A stretch of 64,000 nt of DNA from Flagellimonas aequoris (GTDB lineage Bacteria > Bacteroidota > Bacteroidia > Flavobacteriales > Flavobacteriaceae). The stretch's first letter is position 1, and every line of letters begins with the position of its first letter. The stretch is taken from contig NZ_QXFJ01000029.1 of assembly GCF_003584165.1 (NCBI RefSeq), positions 1 through 64,000 on the forward strand, written 5' to 3'. Under the pieces are notes generated by a model, which searched no databases, had not been told where the DNA came from, and was given only the letters and a program-made list of their open reading frames with translations. Made by a program: the position numbers and the translations under genes. Shown here piece after piece: positions 41,265 through 50,720 of the stretch.

Positions 41265-43340
41265 ATGGTCAAAACAAAAAATGAATATATAAATCGGGAA
41301 ATCAGTTGGTTACAGTTCAATGCCCGGGTACTTCAAGAAAGTAACGACAAAAGGGTTCCACTGATTGACCGTCTTCGATTTTTAGGGATTTTCAGTAACA
41401 ATCTCGACGAGTTTTTCAAGGTGCGCTATGCTACGGTGAAACGCATCGTGGAAGCGGGAAAAACCGGGAAGAGTGTATTGGGGGGTGAAAGGGCGAAGGA
41501 CCTGTTGGAGGAAATTACCAAGATTGTGATAGCACAACAGGCACGAAGCTTGGAAATTTTTAAGGCCATCGAGAAGGAACTACGCCAGGAAAATATCTTT
41601 ATCATCAACGAAACTGAGGTAACCGAAAGCCAGGCCGAGTTCATCAGGGACTACTTTTTCAAAAAAGTGAACCAGGAGTTGATGACCATCATTCTGAACG
41701 ACCTCAATGAGTTTCCGCTTTTGAAGGACACGGCAGCCTACTTGGCAGTGAAAATAGTGATGAAGAACGGTTCGGGAGTTGGTAAACATAATCGCTACGC
41801 CCTAATTGAAATTCCTAAAGGGATAGACCGATTTATTGTACTTCCCAAGGAAGGGGACAAGGACCATATCATCATGCTCGATGATCTGATTCGTTTTTGC
41901 TTGGATAATGTCTTTACCATGTTCGAGTTCGAATCCATTTCGGCCCATATGATCAAGATTACACGGGATGCAGAACTGGATATTGATAACGATTTGAGCA
42001 AGAGTTTTATCGAGAAGATTTCCACCAGTGTGGAACATCGAAAGATCAGTGATCCGGTCCGTTTTGTGTACGATAAGAAAATTGACAAGGATACGCTGCA
42101 GTTCCTAAAGGAAAAGATGGATATTATGGGGACCGATAGTGTCATTCCTGGAGGTAGATACCATAATAGAAGGGATTATATGGGATTCCCGAGCCTGGGA
42201 AGGCATGATCTCATGTATGAAAAAATTGACCCGCTTCCCGTGAAGGGATTGAGTATGAAAGGAAGCCTTTTGGATATGATCGCCCATAAGGATTACATGA
42301 TCTATGCGCCGTACCATACGTTTAGTTATGTGACCAAATTTTTGAGGGAAGTGGCCCTAGATCCACAGGTACGCTCCATTAAAATCACCATATACCGATT
42401 GGCAAGCGATAGCCAGATAGCCTCTGCCCTTATCAATGCCGTGAAGAATGGCAAACAGGTAACAGTGCAGATTGAACTACAGGCAAGGTTCGACGAGCAG
42501 AACAATATCGAATATGCCAACTATCTACAGGCTGAAGGTGTCAATTTGATTTTTGGCGTTCCCGGATTAAAGGTCCACAGTAAAATATGCATGGTGGAAC
42601 GGGAAGAAGCCGGGGAACTAAAAAGATATGGTTTTATCAGTACGGGTAACTTCAACGAGTCCACGGCCAAAATCTATACGGATTATACCTTATTCACAGC
42701 CCATGAAGGTATTTTGAAGGACATGAGCAAGGTGTTCGAATTCTTCGAAACCAACTACAAGATCAATAAATACAAACACTTGGTCGTGTCCCCACACTAT
42801 ACCAAATCAACTTTCATTAAGTTGATAGATAGGGAAATAGTCAATGCCAAGCATGGTAAGGAGGCCTATATCAAAATAAAGATGAACAGTCTCACTTCTT
42901 ATCAGATGGTGGATAAGCTATACGAGGCCAGTAGGGCGGGAGTGAAGATTCAAATGATAGTTCGTGGTATCTGTTGTCTTATCCCAGGGGTTGAGGGAAT
43001 GAGTGAAAATATTGAGGCCATAAGCATTGTCGATAAGTTCTTGGAGCATCCCCGATTGTTCGTTTTCGGAAACGGGGGCGATCCAAAAATCTATATTTCT
43101 TCTGCAGACTGGATGACCCGTAACCTCGATTTCAGAGTCGAAGTAGGTTGCCCGATCTATGACCCGGATATCCGCCAAGAACTCTTGGATACTTTTGATA
43201 TTTCATGGAGGGACAATCTAAAGGCACGTGTCTTTTCTGCAAAACAGGACAATGCCTATAGAAAACGGGCTGTAGGAGAAGCAGAATTAAGGTCTCAGTT
43301 TGAGATGTATTATTATTATCAAAGGAAATTGGAATCCTAA
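41265..43340 (+). CDS. ppk1: Polyphosphate kinase 1
   Basis: The 691-residue enzyme makes long-chain polyphosphate from ATP, reversibly. It starts NREISWLQFNARVLQE, the typical N-terminal block, and has two PLD-like catalytic domains. The autophosphorylated His is probably His438 in LKVHSKICMVER; STGNFNESTAKIYTDY and SSADWMTRNLDFRVEVGCPI are further signatures. Length is standard. It sits between a SixA-like phosphatase and ppx, giving synthesis and degradation in one transcript. Confidence 0.96.
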   Translation: MVKTKNEYINREISWLQFNARVLQESNDKRVPLIDRLRFLGIFSNNLDEFFKVRYATVKRIVEAGKTGKSVLGGERAKDLLEEITKIVIAQQARSLEIFKAIEKELRQENIFIINETEVTESQAEFIRDYFFKKVNQELMTIILNDLNEFPLLKDTAAYLAVKIVMKNGSGVGKHNRYALIEIPKGIDRFIVLPKEGDKDHIIMLDDLIRFCLDNVFTMFEFESISAHMIKITRDAELDIDNDLSKSFIEKISTSVEHRKISDPVRFVYDKKIDKDTLQFLKEKMDIMGTDSVIPGGRYHNRRDYMGFPSLGRHDLMYEKIDPLPVKGLSMKGSLLDMIAHKDYMIYAPYHTFSYVTKFLREVALDPQVRSIKITIYRLASDSQIASALINAVKNGKQVTVQIELQARFDEQNNIEYANYLQAEGVNLIFGVPGLKVHSKICMVEREEAGELKRYGFISTGNFNESTAKIYTDYTLFTAHEGILKDMSKVFEFFETNYKINKYKHLVVSPHYTKSTFIKLIDREIVNAKHGKEAYIKIKMNSLTSYQMVDKLYEASRAGVKIQMIVRGICCLIPGVEGMSENIEAISIVDKFLEHPRLFVFGNGGDPKIYISSADWMTRNLDFRVEVGCPIYDPDIRQELLDTFDISWRDNLKARVFSAKQDNAYRKRAVGEAELRSQFEMYYYYQRKLES

Positions 43341-43351
43341 AACTGGACTAT

Positions 43352-44239
43352 TTGGTAATACGCAAATTTGCAGCCATTGATATTGGTTCGAATGCCATCA
43401 GGCTGCTCATCAACAACGTGATTGAACAAAAGGGTAAACCTACCATCTTCAAAAAGAGCGAGTTGGTACGGGTACCCGTACGCTTGGGGGAAGATGCCTT
43501 TATCCGTGGTGAAATTTCCCCGAAAAGTGAGTCGCGGTTGGCCAAGACCATGAAATCCTTCGACTATTTGATGCAGGTGTACGGTATTGAAAAATTTATG
43601 ATCTGTGCCACATCTGCCTTGCGGGAGGCCAAAAATGGAGCCCAGGTGGTACAAAGGGTCATCACGGAGACTGGAATGCCCATTGAGATCATAGATGGGA
43701 AGAAAGAGGCCTTGATCATAGCTTCCACCGATCTTAAGGATATTATTAAGATGGATAGGCACTACCTCTATGTAGATGTGGGAGGCGGTAGTACCGAGTT
43801 TACCATTTTTGAGAAAGGTCAGCCAAAGATTTCGAGATCCTTTAAAATCGGTACCGTTAGATTGTTGAATAACCTGGTTGAAGATTCAGTTTGGGAAGAG
43901 GTTAAAACTTGGGTTAAGTCAAATATCCCATTGGATGGAACAGTAGAAATCATCGGTTCAGGGGGAAACATCAACAAATTGCATAAAATGTCTGGTCGAA
44001 AATTGGGTCAACCCCTTTCATACATATGGTTGCACGGGCAATACCAATTTTTGAACAATATGGCCTATGAGGATAGGGTGGCGGTGTTAGGTTTGAATCA
44101 AGATAGGGCGGATGTGATTATCCCGGCCATCAAAATATTCTTGAACGCGGCCAAATGGAGCAAGGCCAAGAAGATTCATGTTCCCAAAATTGGATTGGTG
44201 GATGGCATGATCAAAATGTTATACTACCAGAAGGATTAA
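43352..44239 (+). CDS. ppx: Exopolyphosphatase (Ppx/GppA family)
   Basis: The 295-residue protein has the actin-like ASKHA fold of Ppx/GppA: AAIDIGSNAIRLLINNV at the start, CATSALREAKNG, and the second phosphate loop VDVGGGSTEFTIF. It removes terminal phosphate from polyphosphate or converts pppGpp. It is the short, domain I-II form lacking the C-terminal HD domain of E. coli Ppx. The start appears to be TTG 43352, 11 nt after ppk1. Its stop interlocks with miaE in TTAA (44236-44239). Confidence 0.92.
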   Translation: MVIRKFAAIDIGSNAIRLLINNVIEQKGKPTIFKKSELVRVPVRLGEDAFIRGEISPKSESRLAKTMKSFDYLMQVYGIEKFMICATSALREAKNGAQVVQRVITETGMPIEIIDGKKEALIIASTDLKDIIKMDRHYLYVDVGGGSTEFTIFEKGQPKISRSFKIGTVRLLNNLVEDSVWEEVKTWVKSNIPLDGTVEIIGSGGNINKLHKMSGRKLGQPLSYIWLHGQYQFLNNMAYEDRVAVLGLNQDRADVIIPAIKIFLNAAKWSKAKKIHVPKIGLVDGMIKMLYYQKD

Positions 44240-44817
44240 CCGTGCATGGTTTCCCTTTTGCCCAAGTCTTTCATTAAGCTGGCCTCATAATCCAACAAAT
44301 CTTGCCATTTTTGGTCTACGTCGTCTTTATTTCCATATTTGCGGGCAAATTTTAGGAACATGGTATAATGGTTGGCTTCGCTTACCATGAGGTTCCGATA
44401 GAATTCCGATAGCTCTTCGTCCTGGATTTCTTCGGACAGTAATCGGAAGCGTTCACAACTTCTGGCCTCAATCAGAGCAGCATATAGCAGTTTGTGTACC
44501 AAGTGGGTTTCCCTACTTCCGCCTTTGGGGAAGAATTTCATCAATTCGATAACGTATTCATCCTTACGTTCCCGGCCCAAAACCCAACCGCGTTTTAGGA
44601 GCTTGTCATGCACCATGTTAAAATGGCCCATTTCTTCGCGGGCCAAAGCGGTCATCTCTTTTACCAATTCTGATTTTTCAGGAAAACCAATGATGAGGGA
44701 AATGGCCGTACTGGCCGCTTTTTGCTCGCAATAGGCATGATCTGTAAGGATTTCCTCAATATTTTTTTCCACTATGTTCACCCATCTCGGGTCTGTTGGT
44801 AACTTAAGGCCTAACAT
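44236..44817 (-). CDS. miaE: tRNA-(ms2io6A37) hydroxylase MiaE
   Basis: The 193-residue non-heme di-iron enzyme hydroxylates the isopentenyl group of ms2i6A at tRNA position 37. Iron ligands lie in ILTDHAYCEQKAASTAISLI, AREEMGHFNMVHDKL, EARSCERFRLL and EANHYTMFLKFA, the EExH-type pattern of MiaE. The gene converges on ppx with a 4-nt overlap of stop codons. A TATCTTTG element lies 27 nt upstream of the start. Confidence 0.93.
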   Translation of the reverse strand: MLGLKLPTDPRWVNIVEKNIEEILTDHAYCEQKAASTAISLIIGFPEKSELVKEMTALAREEMGHFNMVHDKLLKRGWVLGRERKDEYVIELMKFFPKGGSRETHLVHKLLYAALIEARSCERFRLLSEEIQDEELSEFYRNLMVSEANHYTMFLKFARKYGNKDDVDQKWQDLLDYEASLMKDLGKRETMHG

Positions 44818-44843
44818 GAATTGTCTTTTGAAATGTTAAAGTA

Positions 44844-44851
44844 CAAAGATA
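44844..44851 (-). promoter_or_regulatory. -7 element of miaE
   Basis: On the minus strand TATCTTTG matches TAnnTTTG and lies 27 nt before the start codon. No good -33 element is present at the right distance. Confidence 0.4.
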
Positions 44852-44869
44852 CAGGTATTGGGTTTGAAG

Positions 44870-46651
44870 CTAAAAATCAAGGTCAAACTCTTTGCGCAAT
44901 AAATCGATGGCAGGGTTTTTTTCTTTTAATTTTTCGTATTTCTCCGCAGGAGTGAAGGCAAACTTTTTGGCTACTTCCTCGTTCACCGTAATCTGAAGGG
45001 TGATGGAGTAGTTGTTGAGCTTTTGTTTGAGGTAATCCAACATCAGGTTTTGTTCCCGCTCTATTTCCTTTTTCATGGTACTATTCGGCAGCTCGATCCA
45101 AATAGTATCCTCATTTTTAAGTTTGGGAACATCGGTCTGTAGGTTACTGGCCAAAATTTTCCTTCCTTGACTTTCCAGTTGATGTACAAAATCGTCCCAA
45201 TGCTTTTGCATATCCTCTTCGGAAAAAGAATCTTTGGGAAGATCTTCATGGGCTATTTCAGGAGCTTTGGTGTTCTCGTGCTCCTTTTTGATTTTGATAC
45301 TTGAGAGGGAGAGCCCGGAAACCCGTTTTTCCAAGTTGCCGATCTGTATTTTTTTGGGCGGTTGGTACTCCTCTTTCGGTTCATTTATGACCGCTTCGGG
45401 TTCACTAACCGTTTCTACAGGTTCGTTGACCAATTCTTCCTCTAAAACTTCTACACTAGATTGATTTTGAATAGGTTCCGGTATGGTTTTCTGTGTTGAG
45501 CCATTCGTATGGACCGTTTTGGCGCCATTGGTGACTGGTTCTCTTTTTGCGTAAAAAGAGGCAGGAATTATGAAATCAGAGTTTTTTTTTTCTCCATCAA
45601 AAGTGATGGACGCCAATTTCATGAGGGTGAGTTCGACCAGCAACCGCTGATTTTTACTCGATTTGTATTGCAGATCGCAGTCATTGGCCATATCAATGGC
45701 CTTTAAAAGGAATTCTTTGAGAGCCTTTTTGGCCTGTTCTTGGTATTGTGATTTTACGTCGTCACCGACTTCCAGCAAGTTAAGGGTGTCAGGGTGTTGA
45801 CACACCATCAGATCCCTGAAATGAGACGCCAAACCTGATATAAAATGATGCCCGTCAAAACCAAGCGATAAGGTTTTGTTGAACAGTACCAAAAGTTCGG
45901 GAATGTTGCTTTCTAAGATCAGATCAGTAGCGGAGAAATAAATGTCATAATCCAGTACGTTCAGGTTTTCCGTTACGGCCTTTCGGGTCAATTGTTTGCC
46001 TGAAAAACTGACCACACGGTCAAAAATCGATAGGGCATCACGCATGGCGCCATCCGCTTTTTGCGCAATGATGTGCAGGGCACTTTCCTCTGCTTCAACC
46101 CCTTGTTGCTCCGCGATGTATTTTAGGTATTCCGAAGCATCCTTCACCGTGATCCGTTTAAAATCAAAGATTTGACAACGAGATAATATGGTGGGGATGA
46201 TCTTGTGTTTTTCCGTGGTGGCCAATATAAAGATGGCATGCTTGGGTGGTTCCTCCAAAGTCTTCAAAAAGGCATTGAAGGCCGATTGGGACAACATGTG
46301 TACCTCATCGATGATATACACCTTATACTTTCCTACTTGGGGAGGAATCCTGACCTGGTCTATGAGATTTCGTATGTCGTCCACAGAGTTGTTGGAGGCT
46401 GCATCCAATTCAAAAATATTGAAAGCGAAATCCTCATCCTCGCGTTCCGTTCCATCCTGGTTGATTTTCTTGGCCAAGATACGCGCACAAGTAGTCTTTC
46501 CCACACCTCTGGGGCCACAGAACAAAAGGGCTTGGGCCAGGTGATTGTTGTCAATGGCGTTCAGCAAGGTATTGGTAATGGCCTCTTGGCCCACCACATC
46601 CTTAAACGTCTGGGGACGGTATTTTCGAGCTGATACGACAAATGGTTCCAA
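44870..46651 (-). CDS. dnaX: DNA polymerase III subunit gamma/tau
   Basis: The 593-residue clamp-loader ATPase has Walker A GPRGVGKT (residues 46-53), Walker B YIIDEVHMLS, the SRC motif LSRCQIFDF and a long tau-like C-terminal half. Residues 61-80, where other bacteria have four zinc-binding Cys, read KKINQDGTEREDEDFAFNIF with no Cys at all. The start codon is apparently TTG (46649-46651), as MEPFVVSARKYRPQTF is the family N-terminus and no ATG fits. The proline/glutamate-rich linker (residues about 385-480) is variable. No slippery A/T-run for frameshifting was noticed. Confidence 0.94.
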   Translation of the reverse strand: MEPFVVSARKYRPQTFKDVVGQEAITNTLLNAIDNNHLAQALLFCGPRGVGKTTCARILAKKINQDGTEREDEDFAFNIFELDAASNNSVDDIRNLIDQVRIPPQVGKYKVYIIDEVHMLSQSAFNAFLKTLEEPPKHAIFILATTEKHKIIPTILSRCQIFDFKRITVKDASEYLKYIAEQQGVEAEESALHIIAQKADGAMRDALSIFDRVVSFSGKQLTRKAVTENLNVLDYDIYFSATDLILESNIPELLVLFNKTLSLGFDGHHFISGLASHFRDLMVCQHPDTLNLLEVGDDVKSQYQEQAKKALKEFLLKAIDMANDCDLQYKSSKNQRLLVELTLMKLASITFDGEKKNSDFIIPASFYAKREPVTNGAKTVHTNGSTQKTIPEPIQNQSSVEVLEEELVNEPVETVSEPEAVINEPKEEYQPPKKIQIGNLEKRVSGLSLSSIKIKKEHENTKAPEIAHEDLPKDSFSEEDMQKHWDDFVHQLESQGRKILASNLQTDVPKLKNEDTIWIELPNSTMKKEIEREQNLMLDYLKQKLNNYSITLQITVNEEVAKKFAFTPAEKYEKLKEKNPAIDLLRKEFDLDF

Positions 46652-46673
46652 TGCAGGAATAATAGAGTTTTTA

Positions 46674-46681
46674 CAAATATA
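46674..46681 (-). promoter_or_regulatory. -7 element of dnaX
   Basis: On the minus strand TATATTTG is an exact TAnnTTTG match 22 nt before the TTG start. The -33 box is not well placed. Confidence 0.4.
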
Positions 46682-46746
46682 AAAATAGCAACCGTCAAAG
46701 CCACTTCTCTGTAACTTGGATAGCCTTTTTTTATTAACAATTGGAT

Positions 46747-46754
46747 TACCTTTG
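46747..46754 (+). promoter_or_regulatory. -7 element of rnpB
   Basis: TACCTTTG fits TAnnTTTG. It ends 5 nt before the predicted 5' end of RNase P RNA at 46760, the distance expected for transcription start. The -33 position holds TTTT rather than TTTG. Confidence 0.6.
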
Positions 46755-46759
46755 CAGCC

Positions 46760-47054
46760 AAGCAGGCCACCTTATCGCTGCAATTTTGGCGACAAGATTG
46801 AAGAGGAAAGTCCGGACACCGTAGTGCGGCATAGCGGGTAACGCCCGTCCGCCGAAAGGCGAGGACCAGTGCAACAGAAAGCAAGTACAGTTCGGCTGTA
46901 GTGAAATCAGGTAAACTCTATGCGGTGAAACGCCATGTAAACTAGTGTTTGAGGGTTGCACGCCCGAGCTGGAGGGTAGGCGGTTAGAGCCTTTGGGTAA
47001 CCACTGGCCTAGATAAATGGTAAGGGTATACAGAATCCGGCTTACGGCCTGCTT
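46760..47054 (+). ncRNA. rnpB: RNase P RNA, bacterial class A
   Basis: The 295-nt RNA is the ribozyme that trims the 5' leader of tRNA precursors. Conserved parts are visible in order: GAGGAAAGTCCGGACACC (CR-I), GGGTAACGCCCG, a GCAACAGAAAGCAAG segment, GGTGAAACGCC, AGATAAATGGT, and ACAGAATCCGGCTTA near the 3' end. Helix P1 is AAGCAGGCC (46760-46768) with GGCCTGCTT (47046-47054); a T run follows and acts as the terminator. It lies between the divergent dnaX gene and the convergent rsmD gene. Confidence 0.95.
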
Positions 47055-47056
47055 TT

Positions 47057-47605
47057 TTATTCCATTTCTTCCTCTTGAAAGAAACTAAAAATGCTTCCCC
47101 CATATTTTCTTTGTTCGGTATGGCGCGGATGTTGGGAAAGATCAGTTTGATCGGAATGTTCCACGACCAAAAGGCCATCTTCCTCTAGCAATCCTCTTTC
47201 AAAAACCAAATCGGCAATTTTGAGGAATTGGCTTTGGTCAAAACTATAAGGTGGGTCGGCAAAGATGATATCGAATTTTTCAGTCGTTTTCTCTAAGTAT
47301 TTGAAGACATCGGCCTTAACCGTACTGATTGAAAAACCTAACTCGGTTGCAGTTTTGGCAATGTACTGGGTGCATCCTGGAAAGCTGTCCACGGCCGTGA
47401 TATCGTCAATGCCTCTCGAGGCGAATTCAAAACTAATGTTGCCTGTTCCGGCAAAAAGGTCCAGAACTTTAAGTCCATCAAAATAAAAACGGTTGTTCAA
47501 GATGTTGAAGAGCCCTTCCTTGGCCATATCGGTGGTGGGCCGAACAGGTAATTTTTTAGGGGCAATTAATCTTTTGCCCTTATATTTTCCAGAGATGATC
47601 CGCAT
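47057..47605 (-). CDS. rsmD: 16S rRNA (guanine(966)-N2)-methyltransferase
   Basis: The 182-residue SAM methyltransferase modifies G966 of 16S rRNA in the 30S subunit. It starts MRIISGKYKGKRL, has the SAM loop VLDLFAGTGNISFE (residues 47-60) and the amino-methyltransferase motif FADPPYSF (DPPY 117-120). Its stop lies 2 nt from the end of rnpB, so the RNA's terminator hairpin overlaps its 3' end. It follows the DUF3822 gene without a gap. Confidence 0.95.
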   Translation of the reverse strand: MRIISGKYKGKRLIAPKKLPVRPTTDMAKEGLFNILNNRFYFDGLKVLDLFAGTGNISFEFASRGIDDITAVDSFPGCTQYIAKTATELGFSISTVKADVFKYLEKTTEKFDIIFADPPYSFDQSQFLKIADLVFERGLLEEDGLLVVEHSDQTDLSQHPRHTEQRKYGGSIFSFFQEEEME

Positions 47606-48439
47606 TTAAAGGGAGCTTAATATGGAAAAATCTATGCTCTCGTTTTCCAACTCTTCCAAGGGAAAGGCAGGATTGCTGGGAACAAAGACCGATACGTTTT
47701 TAATGTATTGATAGCAAAGGTCAAAAATGGGATCACCCTCTTCAATAGAACCAAAAAGTTTTAACTGGATTTTTTCAAGATCCATTTGCAACTGTTCCAG
47801 ACTGAACAACAAAAAGTATAAAAAGTCCTCTTTGGTCTTGTATTCAAACTGGTTGTAGAAAAGGAGTTTTTTATCCGAGGCCACCATCATTTCCATTTCC
47901 TTTCCGGATACCTGCACATAGTAAGTGGGCTCGGAAGTGGTCCTGCTTTGCGAAAGTAATGTAGATATGAGAACGGTTCCACTGTGTTTGAATTCAAATT
48001 CACCGAAAAGCTCAAAAATATAGTTGTTGACGTTGGTGTATGGAATGTAAACATTAATGATTTCCTGGTTTGGTAGCTCATCATAGGCAACAAGGTCATT
48101 GGCCATGATCTTGGCGTTGAACTTTAAGTAATTGGGTAGTTCATCCTTATTGAACAAGGGTTTGGGTACCAATCCGAACATATTGTTCTTGTGGATAACG
48201 ACCACCTCGGAAAAGTTTCTACCGATATCACCATGTTGACTCAGTTTGGCCTTCAGTTCCTTGAGCATGAGGTAAGGAGTGGAAGGGATACTGAAAACGA
48301 CCTTCTCGAAGGCCAGTATCTTATTGGTAATGGTATCCAGAACACAAAAAGAAAGTCCATTCAGGCTAACCTGAATGGACAGTTTTCTATAAGTGCTATG
48401 TTCTTTTGGCTGCGCTATATCAGTTATTTTTTCTGTCAT
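47606..48439 (-). CDS. DUF3822 family protein
   Basis: The 277-residue protein belongs to the DUF3822 family that sits next to rsmD in many Flavobacteriaceae. It reads as a degenerate ASKHA/PilM-like fold (LSIQVSLNGLSFCVLDTITN at the start, FLYFLLFSLEQLQMDLEKIQ later), but the nucleotide-binding motifs are not clear. The function is unknown. Its stop abuts the rsmD start and its start overlaps the upstream gene by 20 nt, so the three genes share a transcript. Confidence 0.82.
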   Translation of the reverse strand: MTEKITDIAQPKEHSTYRKLSIQVSLNGLSFCVLDTITNKILAFEKVVFSIPSTPYLMLKELKAKLSQHGDIGRNFSEVVVIHKNNMFGLVPKPLFNKDELPNYLKFNAKIMANDLVAYDELPNQEIINVYIPYTNVNNYIFELFGEFEFKHSGTVLISTLLSQSRTTSEPTYYVQVSGKEMEMMVASDKKLLFYNQFEYKTKEDFLYFLLFSLEQLQMDLEKIQLKLFGSIEEGDPIFDLCYQYIKNVSVFVPSNPAFPLEELENESIDFSILSSL

Positions 48440-49154
48440 AGATTGGAGGCCAGTTTCCGTTGGTGCTCACATCGGTCAACGAACCAACTTTTATTTCATC
48501 GCCGTTTACTTCCTCAACACTTTGGTGGGCTTTTTCCCTATCGACCAAATCTTTGGGTTGATCATAAAGAACTACATCCTTTTTCACTTTGGCTTCGAAA
48601 ACGGGAGCCTTATAACCGCTTTTGTCGATGATGTCGGCTTTAAGCTCGAATTTTTCACCATTTTGGGCGTAAGGTACGTCCATCATGGATTTATATCGAT
48701 CACTTCCTTTAAATAGGGAGTCTTTGATTTTTACCATTCCCAAAGTATCAATGATTACGGTGTCTTGTTGAAGTTCAATACCATAGGCCTTGTCAAACCT
48801 CATATAGGAAGAGTCCCTTTGAGTGGTAATGGTATAGTTCCCTGTATCGATGAATTTGATCAAGCTCTCAAAATTGCCAGCATATTTACCGTTAACGGTT
48901 TTATAGGCTTCTTCGGCATCGCGGATATCCTTTAATTTTGCAATTACGTGGGAAAATCTTTCTTTTCTTACTTTATTGAACTCGATAGGGGCGTTGATGG
49001 ATTGATAAATTTTATAACCTAGGAAAATGCTCAAAAGTCCAAACGCAATGACCAAAATAGGCTTTACTTTTTGAGGTAAAAATCTGTCAATCACGAATAC
49101 AAGCCCAAAGGTTACAAGGCATATTAATACAACAATAAGAATTAAGTTTAACAT
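48420..49154 (-). CDS. Conserved hypothetical membrane-anchored protein
   Basis: This 244-residue protein has two N-terminal hydrophobic helices (LILIVVLICLVTFGLVFVI and PILVIAFGLLSIFLGYKIY). A soluble part follows, with DIRDAEEAYKTVNGKYAGNF, a helix-loop segment resembling pseudopilin-type repeats, and a beta-rich C-terminus ending NGNWPPIYDRKNN. No enzymatic motif is seen. It heads the DUF3822-rsmD unit and overlaps DUF3822 by 20 nt. It may act with DUF3822 at the membrane; this is inference. Confidence 0.75.
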   Translation of the reverse strand: MLNLILIVVLICLVTFGLVFVIDRFLPQKVKPILVIAFGLLSIFLGYKIYQSINAPIEFNKVRKERFSHVIAKLKDIRDAEEAYKTVNGKYAGNFESLIKFIDTGNYTITTQRDSSYMRFDKAYGIELQQDTVIIDTLGMVKIKDSLFKGSDRYKSMMDVPYAQNGEKFELKADIIDKSGYKAPVFEAKVKKDVVLYDQPKDLVDREKAHQSVEEVNGDEIKVGSLTDVSTNGNWPPIYDRKNN

Positions 49155-49262
49155 ATCTGATACTGTCTTTCAAAGTTAATTTAGTGGTTACTGACAAATC
49201 TACAATTTTTTTTTAATCACGAAACTTTTTGCTTTAAAAAACCATGCTATCTTTAGAAGCCC

Positions 49263-50696
49263 ATGAACGATTTTACCGCACCCGGATTTTTGAAGATTTT
49301 AAAGGAAAAATTTCCCCACATACCTACGGAGAAGCAAGGTTTGGCCATGGAAAAATTGGCCAGGTTTGTTCTCGAAGGAAAAAAGGAAGAGGTGTTCCTG
49401 TTGAAGGGTTTTGCAGGAACGGGGAAGACCACTTTGGTGGCCACATTGGTGAGCAGTCTATGGAAAGTGAAAATGAGTTCCGTGCTCATGGCACCAACGG
49501 GCCGCGCGGCGAAAGTCATGTCCGTTTATTCTGGAAACAAGGCCTTTACCATTCACAAAAAAATCTATTTTCCCAAAAAGCAGTCAGGGGGCAACATCCA
49601 GTTTGTATTGGCCCCGAACAAGCATCGCAATACAGTCTTTATTGTGGACGAGGCTTCCATGATACCCGACACCCCAGCCGATTCCAAACTCTTTGAGAAT
49701 GGTTCTTTGTTGGACGACTTGATGTTCTATGTCCATTCCGGTCATAATTGCAAATTGGTATTGATAGGTGATACGGCACAGTTACCCCCGGTAAAATTGG
49801 AACTCAGCCCAGCTTTGGACCAAGATCGCCTGGCCCTTAATTATGATAAAGAGGTGGAGTGTTTGGAACTGGACCAAGTGATGCGGCAAACCGATGATTC
49901 GGGTATCCTATATAATGCCACCAATTTAAGGGAGCAATTGCAATCCCAGTTTTATGATGGTTTCCAATTTGAATTGGATCACTATAAGGATATTGTTCGG
50001 TTGATCGATGGGGCTGAGATCCAAGAGGCCATCGATTCGTCCTACAGCGAAAATGGAAAAGAGGAGACCGCCATTATCGTGCGTTCCAATAAAAGGGCGA
50101 ATCTATATAATCAAAATATCAGGGAGCGGATCCTTTTTTTGGACAACCAGATTTCAGTAGGGGATTATATGATGGTGGTGAAGAACAATTACTTTTGGTT
50201 AAAAGCCACTTCCGAAGCTGGCTTTATTGCTAACGGGGACATTATAGAGATTTTGGAGCTCTTCGCCATTAAAGAACTGTACGGTTTTACCTTTGCGGAA
50301 GTAAAGGTGAAAATGGTGGATTATCCCGGACAGAAACCATTTGAGACCGTTTTGTTGCTAGACACCATCAATGCGGAATCCCCATCCCTTTCTTATGAAG
50401 ATGGAAATCGATTGTACCAAGAGGTGATGAAGGATTATGCCCATGAGAAGTCGAATTACCGAAAGTTCTTGGGTGTCAAGAACAATAAGTTTTTTAATGC
50501 TTTGCAAGTGAAATTTTCCTATGCCATCACGTGTCATAAGTCGCAAGGAGGTCAGTGGAATACTGTTTTTGTAGAGCAACCCTATTTGCCCAATGGGGTG
50601 GACAAAGAATACCTAAGGTGGTTATATACCGCAGTGACACGGGCAAAGAAACAACTGTACCTGATCGGATTTAAAGATGATTTTTTTCTTGATTAG
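49263..50696 (+). CDS. RecD-like ATP-dependent DNA helicase
   Basis: The 477-residue protein is a superfamily 1B helicase. Motifs are the Walker A GFAGTGKTTLVA (residues 49-60), the APTGRAAKVM block, Walker B VFIVDEASMI, IGDTAQLPP and the C-terminal UvrD-like TCHKSQGGQW and LYTAVTRAKKQLYLIG. The family covers RecD2 and related exonuclease V alpha-like proteins, but there is no RecB/RecC gene nearby and the N-terminal RecD2 extension is missing. A role in DNA repair or replication restart is inferred. Confidence 0.88.
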   Translation: MNDFTAPGFLKILKEKFPHIPTEKQGLAMEKLARFVLEGKKEEVFLLKGFAGTGKTTLVATLVSSLWKVKMSSVLMAPTGRAAKVMSVYSGNKAFTIHKKIYFPKKQSGGNIQFVLAPNKHRNTVFIVDEASMIPDTPADSKLFENGSLLDDLMFYVHSGHNCKLVLIGDTAQLPPVKLELSPALDQDRLALNYDKEVECLELDQVMRQTDDSGILYNATNLREQLQSQFYDGFQFELDHYKDIVRLIDGAEIQEAIDSSYSENGKEETAIIVRSNKRANLYNQNIRERILFLDNQISVGDYMMVVKNNYFWLKATSEAGFIANGDIIEILELFAIKELYGFTFAEVKVKMVDYPGQKPFETVLLLDTINAESPSLSYEDGNRLYQEVMKDYAHEKSNYRKFLGVKNNKFFNALQVKFSYAITCHKSQGGQWNTVFVEQPYLPNGVDKEYLRWLYTAVTRAKKQLYLIGFKDDFFLD

Positions 50697-50720
50697 GAAT
50701 ACCCTAAATTAGACCTAACC

